A stretch of DNA of 64,000 nucleotides from Ostrinia nubilalis (lineage: Eukaryota; Arthropoda; Insecta; Lepidoptera; Crambidae), in NCBI RefSeq assembly GCF_963855985.1, contig NC_087092.1:8804001-8868000 (forward strand). Direction: 5' to 3'. The position numbers and the translations under genes were made by a program. The notes beneath the pieces were generated by a model. It searched no databases and was not told the origin of the DNA. It saw nothing but the letters and a program-made list of their open reading frames with translations. Below are positions 49,735-60,409 of the stretch, piece after piece. Position 1 is the first letter of the stretch; each line of letters opens with the position of its first letter.

Positions 49735-49965
49735 TCATTTCAGCCACAGGACGTCCACTGCTGAACATAGGCCTCCCCCAATGACTTCCACATCGCGCGG
49801 TTGGAAGCACATAGTACGCAGAACTGACGGCCGATGGGGCAGCAAGGTTATGGAGCGGAGGCCACGTACCGTAAAACGCAGCGTTAGGACATCCATCCAC
49901 AAGGTGGTCCGACGACCTGATAAAGGTAGCGGGAAGGCGTTGGATGCAGGCCGAGTAAAATACAA
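49735..49965. pseudogene. Rearranged RTE LINE tail inside the BEL/Pao remnant
   Basis: The first half (49740-49803, CAGCCACAGGACGTCCACTG) is in - sense; the second half (49808-49955, reading IVRRTDGRWGSKV) is in + sense. The two halves of one tail are thus head to head. Confidence 0.65.
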
Positions 49966-50637
49966 TATAATTAATTTAGCGATGCCTCTGTGAGTGCAAT
50001 AAACTGCAGCCGTTCACTATCAACTAGATGAAGGATTTGAAACGAAATTAATTGTTAAAAAACTCAAGTGCTCTCTAAAAACATTTTTTTTTACCACGTC
50101 TTGAGCTATGTGGTGCTTTGAGTAAACTGGATGAAGCAAATGAGAAGAAGTAATGTGAAGAATACCAACCTCACAGATGTTCGAACACTGTGAACAGGTT
50201 TTTCTATTGTGATCGCCTAGCTGTCTGGAGAGACGAATAGGTGGAAATCTATTGTTGCAAACCGCGTCGTGGAGAAAGTCGAAAACGTTTATAATAATTA
50301 ATACTATAATTCATAAGAAAGCTGATACAGCTCCACATTTTGGATTATCAAGGCGAAACCATTGGCGAGAAAATACGTGCACAGATGTTTCAATTGTGCT
50401 AAATTGAATGCTACTGCCAAAGTACAAATTATAATGGTAGATTTACCAGAACAGCAAGTATCTCAATCTAGACAATTCATGAACAAGGGAGACGATTTTG
50501 AAGGACCCTTTTAAATTTTGATGTCCAAGGGAACAAAACTATAGAAGCCTATAATATAGTGATATTTATTTTCTGCATGACTACAAAAGCTACCCACATT
50601 GAACTCGTTGGTGACATCACTTCCAAATCCTATAAGG

Positions 50638-50818
50638 TTCACACTCGATCAACCGGCGTGCAGCGATGGCGAACAATGCATTTAGGTCTGGTCGCCATCG
50701 CTGCACGTCAGCTGATCGCGCTGTGATCGCGTTGGTTTGGCCGAACCCTAAGTCTAATCGCCATCACTGCACGCCGGCTGATCGCTTGAGATTGCGTTGG
50801 TTTGGCTGAACCTATAAA
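50638..50818. mobile_element. Small foldback element in BEL/Pao remnant
   Basis: Ends AAGGTTCA and TGAACCTA are inverted. Inside, CGGCGTGCAGCGATGGCG, GTCGCCATCGCTGCACGTCA and ATCGCCATCACTGCACGCCG form inverted and direct copies, with GATTGCGTTGGTTTGGC repeated. TATA lies at both borders. Confidence 0.65.
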
Positions 50819-51589
50819 GAACGAAAGAACAGTTTTTATTTGGTCCAAAACTTATAGGTGCTTTTATACGCTTTGTTGAAGAGTGGCCGGACCTGTGAAG
50901 CAACCAGGATAGGAACATTGTCTGAGCCAGGAGTTTCATAAGGCCTGGAAATAAATGCAATTTACTGAACAAATAGCGTCAACACTAGGATAGGCACTAC
51001 ATTCCAGTGGCAAGTAAAATCTGTGGAGGACTGCGGAAGGTTGGCGTCCGGTCGATCAAGTACCACCTGAAAAGAATACAGTCAGTATTCCCTCATCGTA
51101 CATACGAAAAGATGGCAACAGTTTTGAATCAGGTTGTTGCATTTTTAAACGTCTGACCATTACGAGTATGTCCTTTTGATTACAATAATCCTTAAAATAC
51201 ATATAAAAACTTGTGTCATTCTATAATTGGGGACACGCCGATTGTTGCTTACTGCTCCAAAAGACGTATAGATACATACCTTGTCACGCTGGCAATACAC
51301 GCATAAGCTGATAAATTAACTCATGCGGCTCTGGAAAGTTGAAAATTTATCACGATAACTACGATAACGATTCACTGAAGAGAGAGACAGAATTTAAAAT
51401 GGATCTTCTACTCATAAAGTCCGATAATTTTACCACGTGGTAAGTAATCATTGGGACGAATTTTTGATAAACACACAGTCTTACAGGGGTATTTAGTGCA
51501 AAAAGTAGTGGATTGGATACTTAAATGACTGAAACTAAGTTAATTTGTGCTTTGTTAATGACTTAATTACATCTAAATAAATGTATCAA

Positions 51590-52140
51590 TATCGGTATAA
51601 AATACAACATCGCCAAAAGTTTCGCAAAATATTAGCAACTAGACTTGCACAAAGATATCTACGTAGAAAATAACGTATCAATTGTTACATATTATAATGC
51701 GAATAAAAGCTTCGTGGAAGAATTAGGCATCTAGACTTGCACAACATAATGTGCACAAAAGTTTCGTGGAAAAACTACGCAACTGAACTTGCACTACGAT
51801 ACCCACCAAATAATATCCTAAAATAAGTATGCAACAATAGATACGCGTAAATGTTTTTTAAAGTCTTCGTGGAAGATGTATGTAAATATTAATATGCTAT
51901 TATTCATACGGAATTTTATTAAACAATTAAATGCAAATATATTTACTTCGTTTTTGCTATGGAAATTTAGATATTTTAATGTTGCAATATTTTGCATATT
52001 TGTACATAATTTCTTCATTTTTAAGAGAAAAATTATGAAAAAAATTGACAATATGTATTACTTCCTTCTCGATTTTTTGGTGCAATAAAAAAAATATCGC
52101 ACAAGTGGACTTGCATACTTCTTCCAGGGGGGGTGCGAAA
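51590..52140 (+). repeat. Degenerate tandem motif block
   Basis: Phrases like CAACTAGACTTGCACAA (four variants: about 51637, 51730, 51780, 52100) alternate with AAAAGTTTCGTGGAA variants. The spacing is irregular (90-320 bases). It ends in GCGAAATGG..CGCGCAGAAC and an A run near 52190, possibly the tail of an older retroelement. Confidence 0.45.
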
Positions 52141-52416
52141 TGGCTTTTCGCGCAGAACTCTTTCTTTAGCCCGGGAACGTCTTCGCCAAATTAAAAAAAA
52201 AAAATCATGCAAAAAGCATATTACACGAAAAAGCGCGGGAAACGTCAAGCTAGGCGGTTGTCTCAATTTTTGCTTTTGCGATTTTTATAAATTATCTAGT
52301 AAATAGAGATCAGTTAAGTAGTGGAGTGTAGTATATTTATGTTTATCTTTCTATTTATTTATTAGTTAGTGATTTTGGCAGTGCTCTGGTAAGTTTTTAC
52401 CTTTTTCTCTGGTTAC

Positions 52417-54060
52417 ATGAACGACCCAGACGAACCTGGGGGCTCCGTCCCCCAGGTTTCGTACAATGTCACTATAGCTAATAATTATTCAGCATTAGAT
52501 ACTGAAAGTTCATGCACGGATGGCTCCGAACATTCTCAAAATAAATCCAAACGTTTAAAACGGGCCTCTGCACCTAAGTATTGTAAACACTGTAATAAAA
52601 AGAGGAGACGTCATCATAAAAGCTCTACAGTTCCTTCGCTTGATGCATGTGAATGTCACTCGGAATCTCATTCCGACACGCTAATTCAGCCAAAACAACA
52701 ACCAAACAATTTCAATGATACTACTGCTAAAAACTCTGTGCCAGTGTCAATCTCACCAAACTCACTTGATGTTGAGTTTGAGAACAATAATTTGAATTCT
52801 CAGCGTCTACCAATTGGTAGGAATCTTTACCAGGCATCTGATGTTTCTCCATATGTCATACACATACAAAAAGAACAGACAACTTCCAATCAAAATACTT
52901 CAATTCACCCGGTTTCTCTTGGTTTGTTTTTGAAAAAGCATGGTTTTAAAAACATAATAAATGGCAGTTTAAAACGTATAGGCAGAAATCGTGCAGCTAT
53001 TTCCTTTTCTAATTATGAGGATGCCAATACATTCATAAGTAGCACTGTCTTGACCAATAATCACTACAAAGCGTTTATTCCAACATCCAATGTTACTCGC
53101 ATGGGAGTAGTGAGGGGCATTCCAACCAGCTGGACTGATGAGGAAGTCATACAGAATATTACAGTCCCTATAGGTTGTGGCAACATTCTTAAAGTAAGGA
53201 GATTGAAAAGGAAAACTATTGGAAAAGACACAGTTGAATACATACCTATAGAGACTGTAGTTCTCACATTTGATGGACAAGTACTTCCAAAGAGAGTATT
53301 TATGTGTTACAATTCTCTGCCCGTGGACTTATACATTTTCCCCACTATACAATGTTACAAATGCTGCAAATATGGTCACATTAAATCACAGTGTAGATCA
53401 CTTCCCAAATGTTTTAAATGTGGTCATGACCACTCGGGTGACAGCTGTTCAGTTGATGAAGAGTTTGTTAAATGTTGTCTGTGTACAGGGTCTCACTTTG
53501 CAACTAGTAAAAAATGTCCTGAGTTTTTCCGCCAAAAGCAAATTAAAGAGACAATGGCTAAGAATTGTATTTCTTATTCTGAGGCTTTAAAATTACACCC
53601 TCCTCTTGGAAAGTCTTATGCTGATGCTTTGACAACAGTAGTCCCAGTTAACACAAATAGACCAGTTTTGAAAAATTCATCTGATAGTATACCCGGCAGG
53701 AGTTCATATAAAAAAACAGTATTTCTTAAGCCTAGATCCCCACCAGTAATTAGTCCTGGATATGATAAGGCCTCTCATGATGCTCTTACTAAAGACTTCA
53801 ACATAAACTTTCCTTCATCTGGCACTGCTTATAAAGATTCAAGTAAAGACTCTTTACTGTCTGATATTATGTCTGTTAAAGAACTTATTATTACACTTAT
53901 TAATTCATTGTCTCATTATAATTCAAACTTCACACCGCCCAACGTTGCCTCATCCCAAAACCCTGTAAGTGACAAAAATAATTATTCATTTGATAGTAAT
54001 TTTATAAATAATAATGAATTCGGTGGTAATTCAATGGAATTGCCGCAGTATTTACAGTAA
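52417..54060 (+). CDS. LINE ORF1, gag-like RNA-binding protein
   Basis: 547 residues. Three CCHC zinc knuckles at about residues 312-365 (CYKCCKYGHIKSQC, CFKCGHDHSGDSC, CCLCTGSHFATSKKC) identify the nucleic-acid-binding ORF1 of I-type LINEs, which packages element RNA. The first part is Ser/Asn-rich with a Lys/Arg/His cluster (KHCNKKRRRHHK). The frame is unbroken. It overlaps the start of ORF2 by 47 bases in another frame. Confidence 0.9.
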   Translation: MNDPDEPGGSVPQVSYNVTIANNYSALDTESSCTDGSEHSQNKSKRLKRASAPKYCKHCNKKRRRHHKSSTVPSLDACECHSESHSDTLIQPKQQPNNFNDTTAKNSVPVSISPNSLDVEFENNNLNSQRLPIGRNLYQASDVSPYVIHIQKEQTTSNQNTSIHPVSLGLFLKKHGFKNIINGSLKRIGRNRAAISFSNYEDANTFISSTVLTNNHYKAFIPTSNVTRMGVVRGIPTSWTDEEVIQNITVPIGCGNILKVRRLKRKTIGKDTVEYIPIETVVLTFDGQVLPKRVFMCYNSLPVDLYIFPTIQCYKCCKYGHIKSQCRSLPKCFKCGHDHSGDSCSVDEEFVKCCLCTGSHFATSKKCPEFFRQKQIKETMAKNCISYSEALKLHPPLGKSYADALTTVVPVNTNRPVLKNSSDSIPGRSSYKKTVFLKPRSPPVISPGYDKASHDALTKDFNINFPSSGTAYKDSSKDSLLSDIMSVKELIITLINSLSHYNSNFTPPNVASSQNPVSDKNNYSFDSNFINNNEFGGNSMELPQYLQ

Positions 54061-57000
54061 GAAATCTGATTTGTTCCATTTGATAAATAAATATGACCCG
54101 TTAGCCATTTCTCTTCAAGAGACTTGGCTTAAATCTAGTAGTAGTTTTAAGGTGGCAGGCTATGCCTGCATTAGAGAGGACCGTCTAGATGGATATGGCG
54201 GTGTTGCACTGCTGGTCAAGCATTCTTGGCCTTTTATACACATTCCTATTCCTGTTCATAATGATGATTATTCCATTATAGCAATCTCTGTAAATGGTAT
54301 TTGTTTTGTTTCCATTTATATTCCACATCCATCCTCTATCATTTATGATGAAATTTTACTTAATATTTTACCGTCTCTTCCAAAACCAATTTTAATAATG
54401 GGAGATTTTAACGCCCAGCATGCTTCTTGGGGTAGTTCTTCCTCTAATTATTATGGTTCAAGAATCTTAGATTTCTTAGACATGAATAACTTATGCTTAT
54501 TGAACTCTGGGGAACCTACACGTCGCACTGCTAGTTCTGAAGGATTCAGCGCTCCTGATCTATCCATATGTTCTCCTTCCTTAGCGTCATTTTTAACCTG
54601 GCACGCTCTTAGCTCTTCATATGGCAGTGATCATTATCCTTTATTTATTACTTTACCATTTTCTGACAAATCAATCCCAATCCGCCCCCCTCGATTGAAG
54701 TACCAATTGATTAATGCTGATTGGAAACTTTTTAAAGAAAAAGTGGAGGAAAGATTAGAGTCACTCCCTTCCTTGCAATTAGACAATCATAGCAATTGTG
54801 CTGATACTCTCACTCAAGTTTTAATTGACGTGGCGGACAATATTTTTCCCGTTAAAAAAAATCGTAGTAGATATATTCCTCCACCCCCATGGTGGGATGA
54901 AGAGTGCGCTGAAGCCATTAAAAAAAGAAAATTAGCTGAACGTGCGTACAGAGCATTTTCCTCTTCCGAAAACCTTGAAATTTTGTCCCAACTTATAAAC
55001 AGCACCCGTAAGTTGTTTAAACAAAAAAAATGGGAAGGATGGAAATCATTCTGCACTTCGATATCACCAGACATTTCCCCATCTGAGGTATGGAAAAATA
55101 TACGGAGATTTAGATCTTGTTTCCGAGAGAGTACTCCCTCGTTCATAGATAAATCAATTGCTGATAGCTTTCTAGATAAATTAGCGCCTCCTTCTGTGCC
55201 TCCTATAGATATAGTACATCATGATATAAACTATCCTATTTGTACTGAAAACCTGACAGATTTAAATGCTCCATTTACTTTTTCTGAATTAAAAGGCATT
55301 TTGTCGTACGTGAAAGACTCGGCTCCTGGTATTGATGGTATTCCTTATTCTTTTTTCATTAATTTAAGCGATTCTTGCCTTTCATATTTTCTATCAATAA
55401 TTAATTCCATCATGATTAACGGGAATATACCTTCGTCATGGAAATCTCAAGAGGTAATACCAATCCTCAAACCGAACTCTCCTGTAGGTAACTCCTCTTC
55501 GTACCGGCCTATTGCTTTATCATCTGTTCTTCTCAAAATTGCAGAGCATTTAGTAAAAAATAGATTAGAATGGTATTTAGAAAGCAAAGGTGTATTAGCT
55601 TCCAGTCAATTTGGTTTTAGAAAAGGGAAGAGTACTATGGATAGTTTAGGAATTTTTACTACAGATATTCGCTTAGCCTTTACTAATAATCAATGTCTCC
55701 TCGCTGCCTTTCTTGATATCACAGCCGCTTACGATGGTGTTAATTTATCTATTCTTAAAATTAAACTTTTAAAGCTACAAGTACCGATTACCCTAATCAA
55801 TTTCATTATTAGTATGTTATCAGAAAGATCTATTCACGTTACTACTCAAGATTCAACAGTCCTGACCCGAGTTCTTTGGAGAGGATTACCTCAGGGGTCT
55901 GTTTTAAGCCCATTGTTGTATAATGTATATACGTACGACCTTGAATCTGTTTTTATTAATAAAATTAATATTCTACAGTATGCTGATGACCTTCTTTTGT
56001 ATGTTTCCGGTTATTCAGTAAGCGAATTATGTCATTGCTTAACGGCAGCTCTAAGTTCCCTTAAAATCTGGTTAGATAATAACTGTCTATCATTATCTGT
56101 CCCCAAAAGTTCTGTGGTTCTTTTTAGTAGAATGCGGATGCCACCTCCTGTTTTTGTCTACTATGATAATATCACTATCCAGGCTTGTAAGGAAGCAAAG
56201 TTTTTAGGAATAATTTTAGATGACAAACTATCAGGGGTTCCTCATTGTTATTATGTCACGGCCAAATGTGAGCGTTTATTGAATATTTTGCGCTGCCTCT
56301 CAGGGGTCTGGTGGGGTGCTCACCCTTCCTCGCTAAAACTTCTCTATAACGCTATAATACGTAGTGTTCTTGATTATGGAGCTTACTTCTTAGAACCTTG
56401 CAATCTAGTTGGTCTGAAAAAAATGGACAGTATCCAATCAAAGGCTCTCCGTATTATTTCTGGTACAATGAAATCTAGCCCCATTAATACTTTACAGGTT
56501 GAATGCACTGATCCCCCTCTTAGATTACGCCGTCAATTCTTATCGGACAAATTTTTATTTAGAGTTTTACAATATTCAAATCACCCTCTATTTTTAAAAT
56601 TACAACTTTTATCTGATTCTATTGGAACATCTCCTTACTGGGCTCATAAAAATCTTCCCTGTTTAGTTTTAAGTTACCGTAAATTTATATCTTTTCAAGC
56701 TCCGACTCACAGAACTCCAAAATTTCCCATATTTTCTGCTAATTTTGAGTCTTTAGTTCTTTCCCCTGAAATAATATATGATTTAGATATCCCTAAAAAT
56801 TCTCTTGACGCTAAATATAAATTTAACTTAATTATTGAAGATAATTGGGCCGATTGGCATCATATATATAGCGATGCATCCAAACACTCCAACGATGGTG
56901 TGGTCGGAGTAGGGCTTTTCCATCATCAGTATGGTATTCATGAAAAGGTCAGATTACCTCCTGAAACATCAGTTTTTACCGGGGAGTGCTGTGGAATTTA

Positions 57001-57730
57001 TAAAGCCATAGAATATGTCCAAATTATGAAACTGAAAAAAACAGTAATTTTTGTAGATTCTAAAAGCGCTTTACAAGCCTTAGGAAAATTTCCCTTTAAA
57101 TGCAATAGTCAATACCCAATTGTAATCCAATGCAGAGAGTTGCTTCATAGATGTTCTATTTTGGGGTACAAAATAATCTTCGCCTGGATTCCGAGTCATA
57201 GCCACATTTACGGTAATGAAAAGGCTGATAAATTTGCCAATGAAGCTGTTGTGAATGGTGATATGATTAGTTATAAAAATTACTGCCATGACCTTTTGTC
57301 CCTCCCTAAGTCCTACTTGCGTGAATCATGGGAATTGGATTGGGCGCACAGCAGTGCAACCAAAGGAAAATGGTACAAGCTCATTCAACCTACCATTCCT
57401 ATAAAACCATGGTTTTTTAAAATGAAACTGGGAAAGATTTCTACCTCTAATATTATCCATATGAGAATTGGCCATGCTTGTATACCTACGCATCTTTTTA
57501 GACTTAAAATTGTGAATTCTGATTTGTGTGAGTGTGGTACTGGCACAGGTGACTTAAATCATCTGTTTTTCACTTGTCCATTACATGACCGATCCTCTTT
57601 CATCGAATCCCTTAAATCTTTAAAAGTACCATTTCCTACTTCCATAGCCTGCCTCCTAAATATGCATGATAATATTGATATTTATAATACCCTTTCCGTA
57701 TATATGAATAATAATAACATTAAAATTTAA
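54014..57730 (+). CDS. LINE ORF2, endonuclease / reverse transcriptase / RNase H
   Basis: 1238 residues, unbroken. The N-terminal apurinic-type endonuclease shows QWNCRSI, LQETWL, MGDFNAQHASWGS and YGSDHYPL (residues 1-215). Reverse transcriptase follows from about residue 440 with SAPGIDGIPYSF, YRPIALSS, FGFRKGKSTMD, LPQGSVLSPLLY and the catalytic YADD (about residue 656). The RNase H domain at about 950-1080 has YSDAS, GECCGIYKA, FVDSKSAL and HSHIYGNEKAD. A C-terminal C-x-C..H..C finger (CECGTGTGDLNHLFFTC) closes the protein. All catalytic motifs look intact. Confidence 0.93.
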   Translation: MNSVVIQWNCRSIYSKKSDLFHLINKYDPLAISLQETWLKSSSSFKVAGYACIREDRLDGYGGVALLVKHSWPFIHIPIPVHNDDYSIIAISVNGICFVSIYIPHPSSIIYDEILLNILPSLPKPILIMGDFNAQHASWGSSSSNYYGSRILDFLDMNNLCLLNSGEPTRRTASSEGFSAPDLSICSPSLASFLTWHALSSSYGSDHYPLFITLPFSDKSIPIRPPRLKYQLINADWKLFKEKVEERLESLPSLQLDNHSNCADTLTQVLIDVADNIFPVKKNRSRYIPPPPWWDEECAEAIKKRKLAERAYRAFSSSENLEILSQLINSTRKLFKQKKWEGWKSFCTSISPDISPSEVWKNIRRFRSCFRESTPSFIDKSIADSFLDKLAPPSVPPIDIVHHDINYPICTENLTDLNAPFTFSELKGILSYVKDSAPGIDGIPYSFFINLSDSCLSYFLSIINSIMINGNIPSSWKSQEVIPILKPNSPVGNSSSYRPIALSSVLLKIAEHLVKNRLEWYLESKGVLASSQFGFRKGKSTMDSLGIFTTDIRLAFTNNQCLLAAFLDITAAYDGVNLSILKIKLLKLQVPITLINFIISMLSERSIHVTTQDSTVLTRVLWRGLPQGSVLSPLLYNVYTYDLESVFINKINILQYADDLLLYVSGYSVSELCHCLTAALSSLKIWLDNNCLSLSVPKSSVVLFSRMRMPPPVFVYYDNITIQACKEAKFLGIILDDKLSGVPHCYYVTAKCERLLNILRCLSGVWWGAHPSSLKLLYNAIIRSVLDYGAYFLEPCNLVGLKKMDSIQSKALRIISGTMKSSPINTLQVECTDPPLRLRRQFLSDKFLFRVLQYSNHPLFLKLQLLSDSIGTSPYWAHKNLPCLVLSYRKFISFQAPTHRTPKFPIFSANFESLVLSPEIIYDLDIPKNSLDAKYKFNLIIEDNWADWHHIYSDASKHSNDGVVGVGLFHHQYGIHEKVRLPPETSVFTGECCGIYKAIEYVQIMKLKKTVIFVDSKSALQALGKFPFKCNSQYPIVIQCRELLHRCSILGYKIIFAWIPSHSHIYGNEKADKFANEAVVNGDMISYKNYCHDLLSLPKSYLRESWELDWAHSSATKGKWYKLIQPTIPIKPWFFKMKLGKISTSNIIHMRIGHACIPTHLFRLKIVNSDLCECGTGTGDLNHLFFTCPLHDRSSFIESLKSLKVPFPTSIACLLNMHDNIDIYNTLSVYMNNNNIKI

Positions 57731-57935
57731 TTTTTATGTACATATCCTGATTATAATATTTTGTTCTCTCCTTTACTTTCCTGATCCTTTGCACCTTTTT
57801 TTTCCGTTTTCCTTTTTTTACTTTCCTATACGTTTCCCTACCTTTACCTTACCTCGTCGTGGCTGACGCACAAGCCGTGCATGCCATAATAGGAAAAAAA
57901 AAAAAAAAAAAAAAAAAAAGCATATTACACTTATA

Positions 57936-58678
57936 TAGCCTGACCAGGAACATAAAAACCCTCGCCATGTTGCGGAAAACTAATGGTACTAATTTCTTTT
58001 AATGGCAACAGTTACTGAAAACTTCATTAACATGTCACCTTGCATGTCAGTCTATTGCTGTCAAAGTGTAAACAAACTTTATTTTAAATGTGTGCAATTG
58101 ATTTTGTGAAATAAATTGCTAAAATATTTTTATAGTCGTGAAAGAAAAGTGGTTCACAATGTGTTAATGTATTTGTCGAAGAGAAATACCAAGGGTTCGG
58201 ACAATATTTTCATTGAATAATGTTTCCGACAAAGGTTGTCAAATTGACTGACATGTTTATCGTATAGTACAGTCCACTATGAAAATTAGCTGTAGTTTGT
58301 TTCAACTACCTATTTTAAAGTTTTTTGTCACTTTCTCAGTTTTGAATTTTATGGAATTGGGAAAGAAGTACCAAGTTTGAAGCGTTCATGAGCAGACATT
58401 GCAGTTGAATATTCAAGTTCTGAATTTGATTATTGATGAATAATACAATAAATCCTACTAGCTCGATTGATGATTTCATTTAATTTATTTAAACCAGGTT
58501 ACCTTTAATAATATTTTTTCGTTAATTTATGAAAATATCAAATTAGCCCGTAATCCTGAATCCTGATACATAAATTTAGCCTATTAATTTAACACAGGTA
58601 CGACTGTACTCAGTGTTGCACTATCTAATGCAATTGACGCGCCTCTATGCCAGGGTTTTTATGTTCCTGGTCAGGCTA
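57936..58678. mobile_element. 743-bp TIR element next to the LINE
   Basis: TAGCCTGACCAGGAACATAA on the left and TTATG-type complement ending TTCCTGGTCAGGCTA on the right, about 28 bp long, with TA at both borders. No coding capacity. The LINE inserted 5 bp from its left end. Confidence 0.8.
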
Positions 58679-58683
58679 TACTA

Positions 58684-58910
58684 CTAAGGCCCGGTTTTTT
58701 GATTCGTAGTTAAAATAACCAATAGTCAAATTTGACAGATGTCAAGTGACAGGTGGTTAAATATCAGAAAAAAATGTTTTTCGAACAATGGTTAGCATGA
58801 CTTTTAGTACATTTTTTAACCATTAGTTTACATTTTGTTAATATTTAACCATTAGTAGCAAAATTTAACAATTAGTTATTTTAACTACGAATCAAAAAAC
58901 CGGGCCTTAG
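58684..58910. mobile_element. 227-bp MITE with 36-bp perfect inverted ends
   Basis: CTAAGGCCCGGTTTTTTGAT and onward to GTTAAAATAAC, matched perfectly by the complement at the right end. Target duplication not obvious. Confidence 0.85.
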
Positions 58911-58911
58911 C

Positions 58912-59330
58912 CTTCCTCGATAAATGGGCTTTCTAACAACGAAAGAATAGGTATTTCAAATCGGACCAGTACTTCCTGAGATTAGCGAGTTCAAGTAAAC
59001 AAACAAACAGCCACAAATGGCTTATTCCACTATTCCCCGTTGATAATCCCCGTCAACGGGGATAAGTGAACTTTTTGTTCACTATTCCCCGTTAACGTTG
59101 AATTGGAACTTTTTAATTCATTATTCCCCATTACGGTCAAAATAAAATCCTAATATAACGGGGATTATTGAACTTTTTAGTTCGTTATTCTCAATTATAA
59201 GCTCCAATTGGCGTTAACGGGGATTAGTGAACAAAAAGTTCACTATTCCCCGTTGACGGGGATTGTCAACGGGGTAAAGTGGAATAAGCCAAACAAACAA
59301 ACTCTTCAGCTTTATAATTAGTATAGATGA
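58912..59330 (+). repeat. LINE 3' tail split by a foldback element
   Basis: The parts 58912-59018 (AAATCGGACCAGTACTTCCT..AAACAAACAAACAG) and 59291-59330 (AAACAAACAAAC..TTTATAATTAGTATAGAT) together look like the 3' tail of a lepidopteran CR1-type LINE. Confidence 0.55.
59019..59290. mobile_element. Foldback element rich in CCCCGTTGACGGGG palindromes
   Basis: Ends GGCTTATTCCAC and GTGGAATAAGCC are inverted (12 bp perfect). Inside, GAACTTTTTGTTCACTATTCCCCGTTAAC and its complement form nested hairpins over nearly the whole 272 bp. Confidence 0.85.
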
Positions 59331-59379
59331 GTTAAACGATAATAGTCGTTCTCTTAAACTAACTTATCTATCTTAACCG

Positions 59380-59690
59380 CTATAGTTTACCCGGAAAGTT
59401 CATAAAAAGCACTATTAGCGTGAATTTTTCGAGATTTTTCAAGTCAAAAGTTAGAAGATGAAAAAAAAATCATCCCCAATTTACATGTACGGGAACTACA
59501 CTAAAAAATTTTTTTTTTTTTTTTCAAGATCTTATTCTACCACTTTGTCGGTGTGATTAATATACCTACATATTATATCTCTACAAAATTACCACTTAGT
59601 GTCAATAGTTTCCAAGCAAAACCTCGGACAGACAGACATGACGAAACTATTCCTTGTCAGGACTAGGGAACCCTAATAAAGAAACGTGGC
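59380..59690 (+). repeat. Lepidopteran interspersed repeat fragment
   Basis: Ends with AGACAGACATGACGAAACTA..CCTTGTC..GGAACCCTAATAAAG, a phrase common in lepidopteran repeats (recalled). The class is uncertain. Confidence 0.4.
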
Positions 59691-60409
59691 TTTCCGAATG
59701 CGCAGCCAGAAATCCGGATGTGTAAGTATGAAAAACAACGACACGGCTATACATTCTAGCATCACATCATAAAAGGGTGCTATGTTGCAACAAAAACAAA
59801 AATAGGTAGGTACATAGTTCGTGATGGCCAGCCACGGACTTTATCTAAGTCTGATTTTCTGTGCAAGGGGCTGCGTCTGCGCAAACGTTACGACCAAAGA
59901 GCATAAAAGAGTAAGAGACGGCACTCCATAGATATTTTTTGAGCTCACGCACACATATGCATTTTAGAGAACGACCCGCAAATCTTTACCAACCGCACAA
60001 ACTACAGGCGGAGCTACCAACATAATGCCTTATTTTCTGACAGTATTAGTGACGTTCGTAATAACTTATCGATTATCGATACTTTGCTAGGGTTGTAATT
60101 GCATATCGATATCTAGTATAGGAACCTTCAATATTTTAATGATTACTATTTTTATTTTATACTATGTGTAAGTAAAACGAAGTTTTGTAACGTAAATTAT
60201 TTATTTCGAAATAAAATAGGTATATTACAATAAGTATTGAACATGACATAGCAGTTGTAGGCATGAGGAATTATTGAAAATTATAACAAAGTACAGAAAT
60301 GATAATTTTGTAAACTTTTATTTTCACAACTTTTTCTAAGAAAAAATAGGATTTTTATTTATAAACATCTTTAATTTTCTTATCAGCTGATCGAACCTCA
60401 GCCTCAAGA

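Larger units (their letters stand above)
49300..51085 (+). mobile_element. Decayed BEL/Pao LTR retrotransposon pol region
   Basis: Scattered pieces in changing frames fit BEL/Pao pol: TLGIEWN near 49370, FVANRV-like VANRV near 50255, an integrase zinc-finger piece and LNATAKVQIIMVDLPEQQV near 50390-50460, TTKATHIELVGDITS near 50580-50625, and GGLRKVGVRSIKYHL near 51025-51075. Stops and frameshifts break all parts, and two other repeats are inserted (49735-49965, 50638-50818). LTRs were not found. No functional protein can come from it. Confidence 0.6.
52227..57919 (+). mobile_element. Full-length I-type non-LTR retrotransposon (LINE)
   Basis: 5.7-kb element bounded by the target duplication GCATATTACAC (with preceding A residues; 52211-52226 and 57915-57930), a 5' UTR of about 190 bp, two open ORFs overlapping by 47 bases, a pyrimidine-rich 3' UTR and a 26-A tail (57894-57919). 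The presence of both an APE-type endonuclease and an RNase H places it in the I superfamily rather than jockey. Intact ORFs and clean duplications suggest a recent insertion. Confidence 0.92.
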
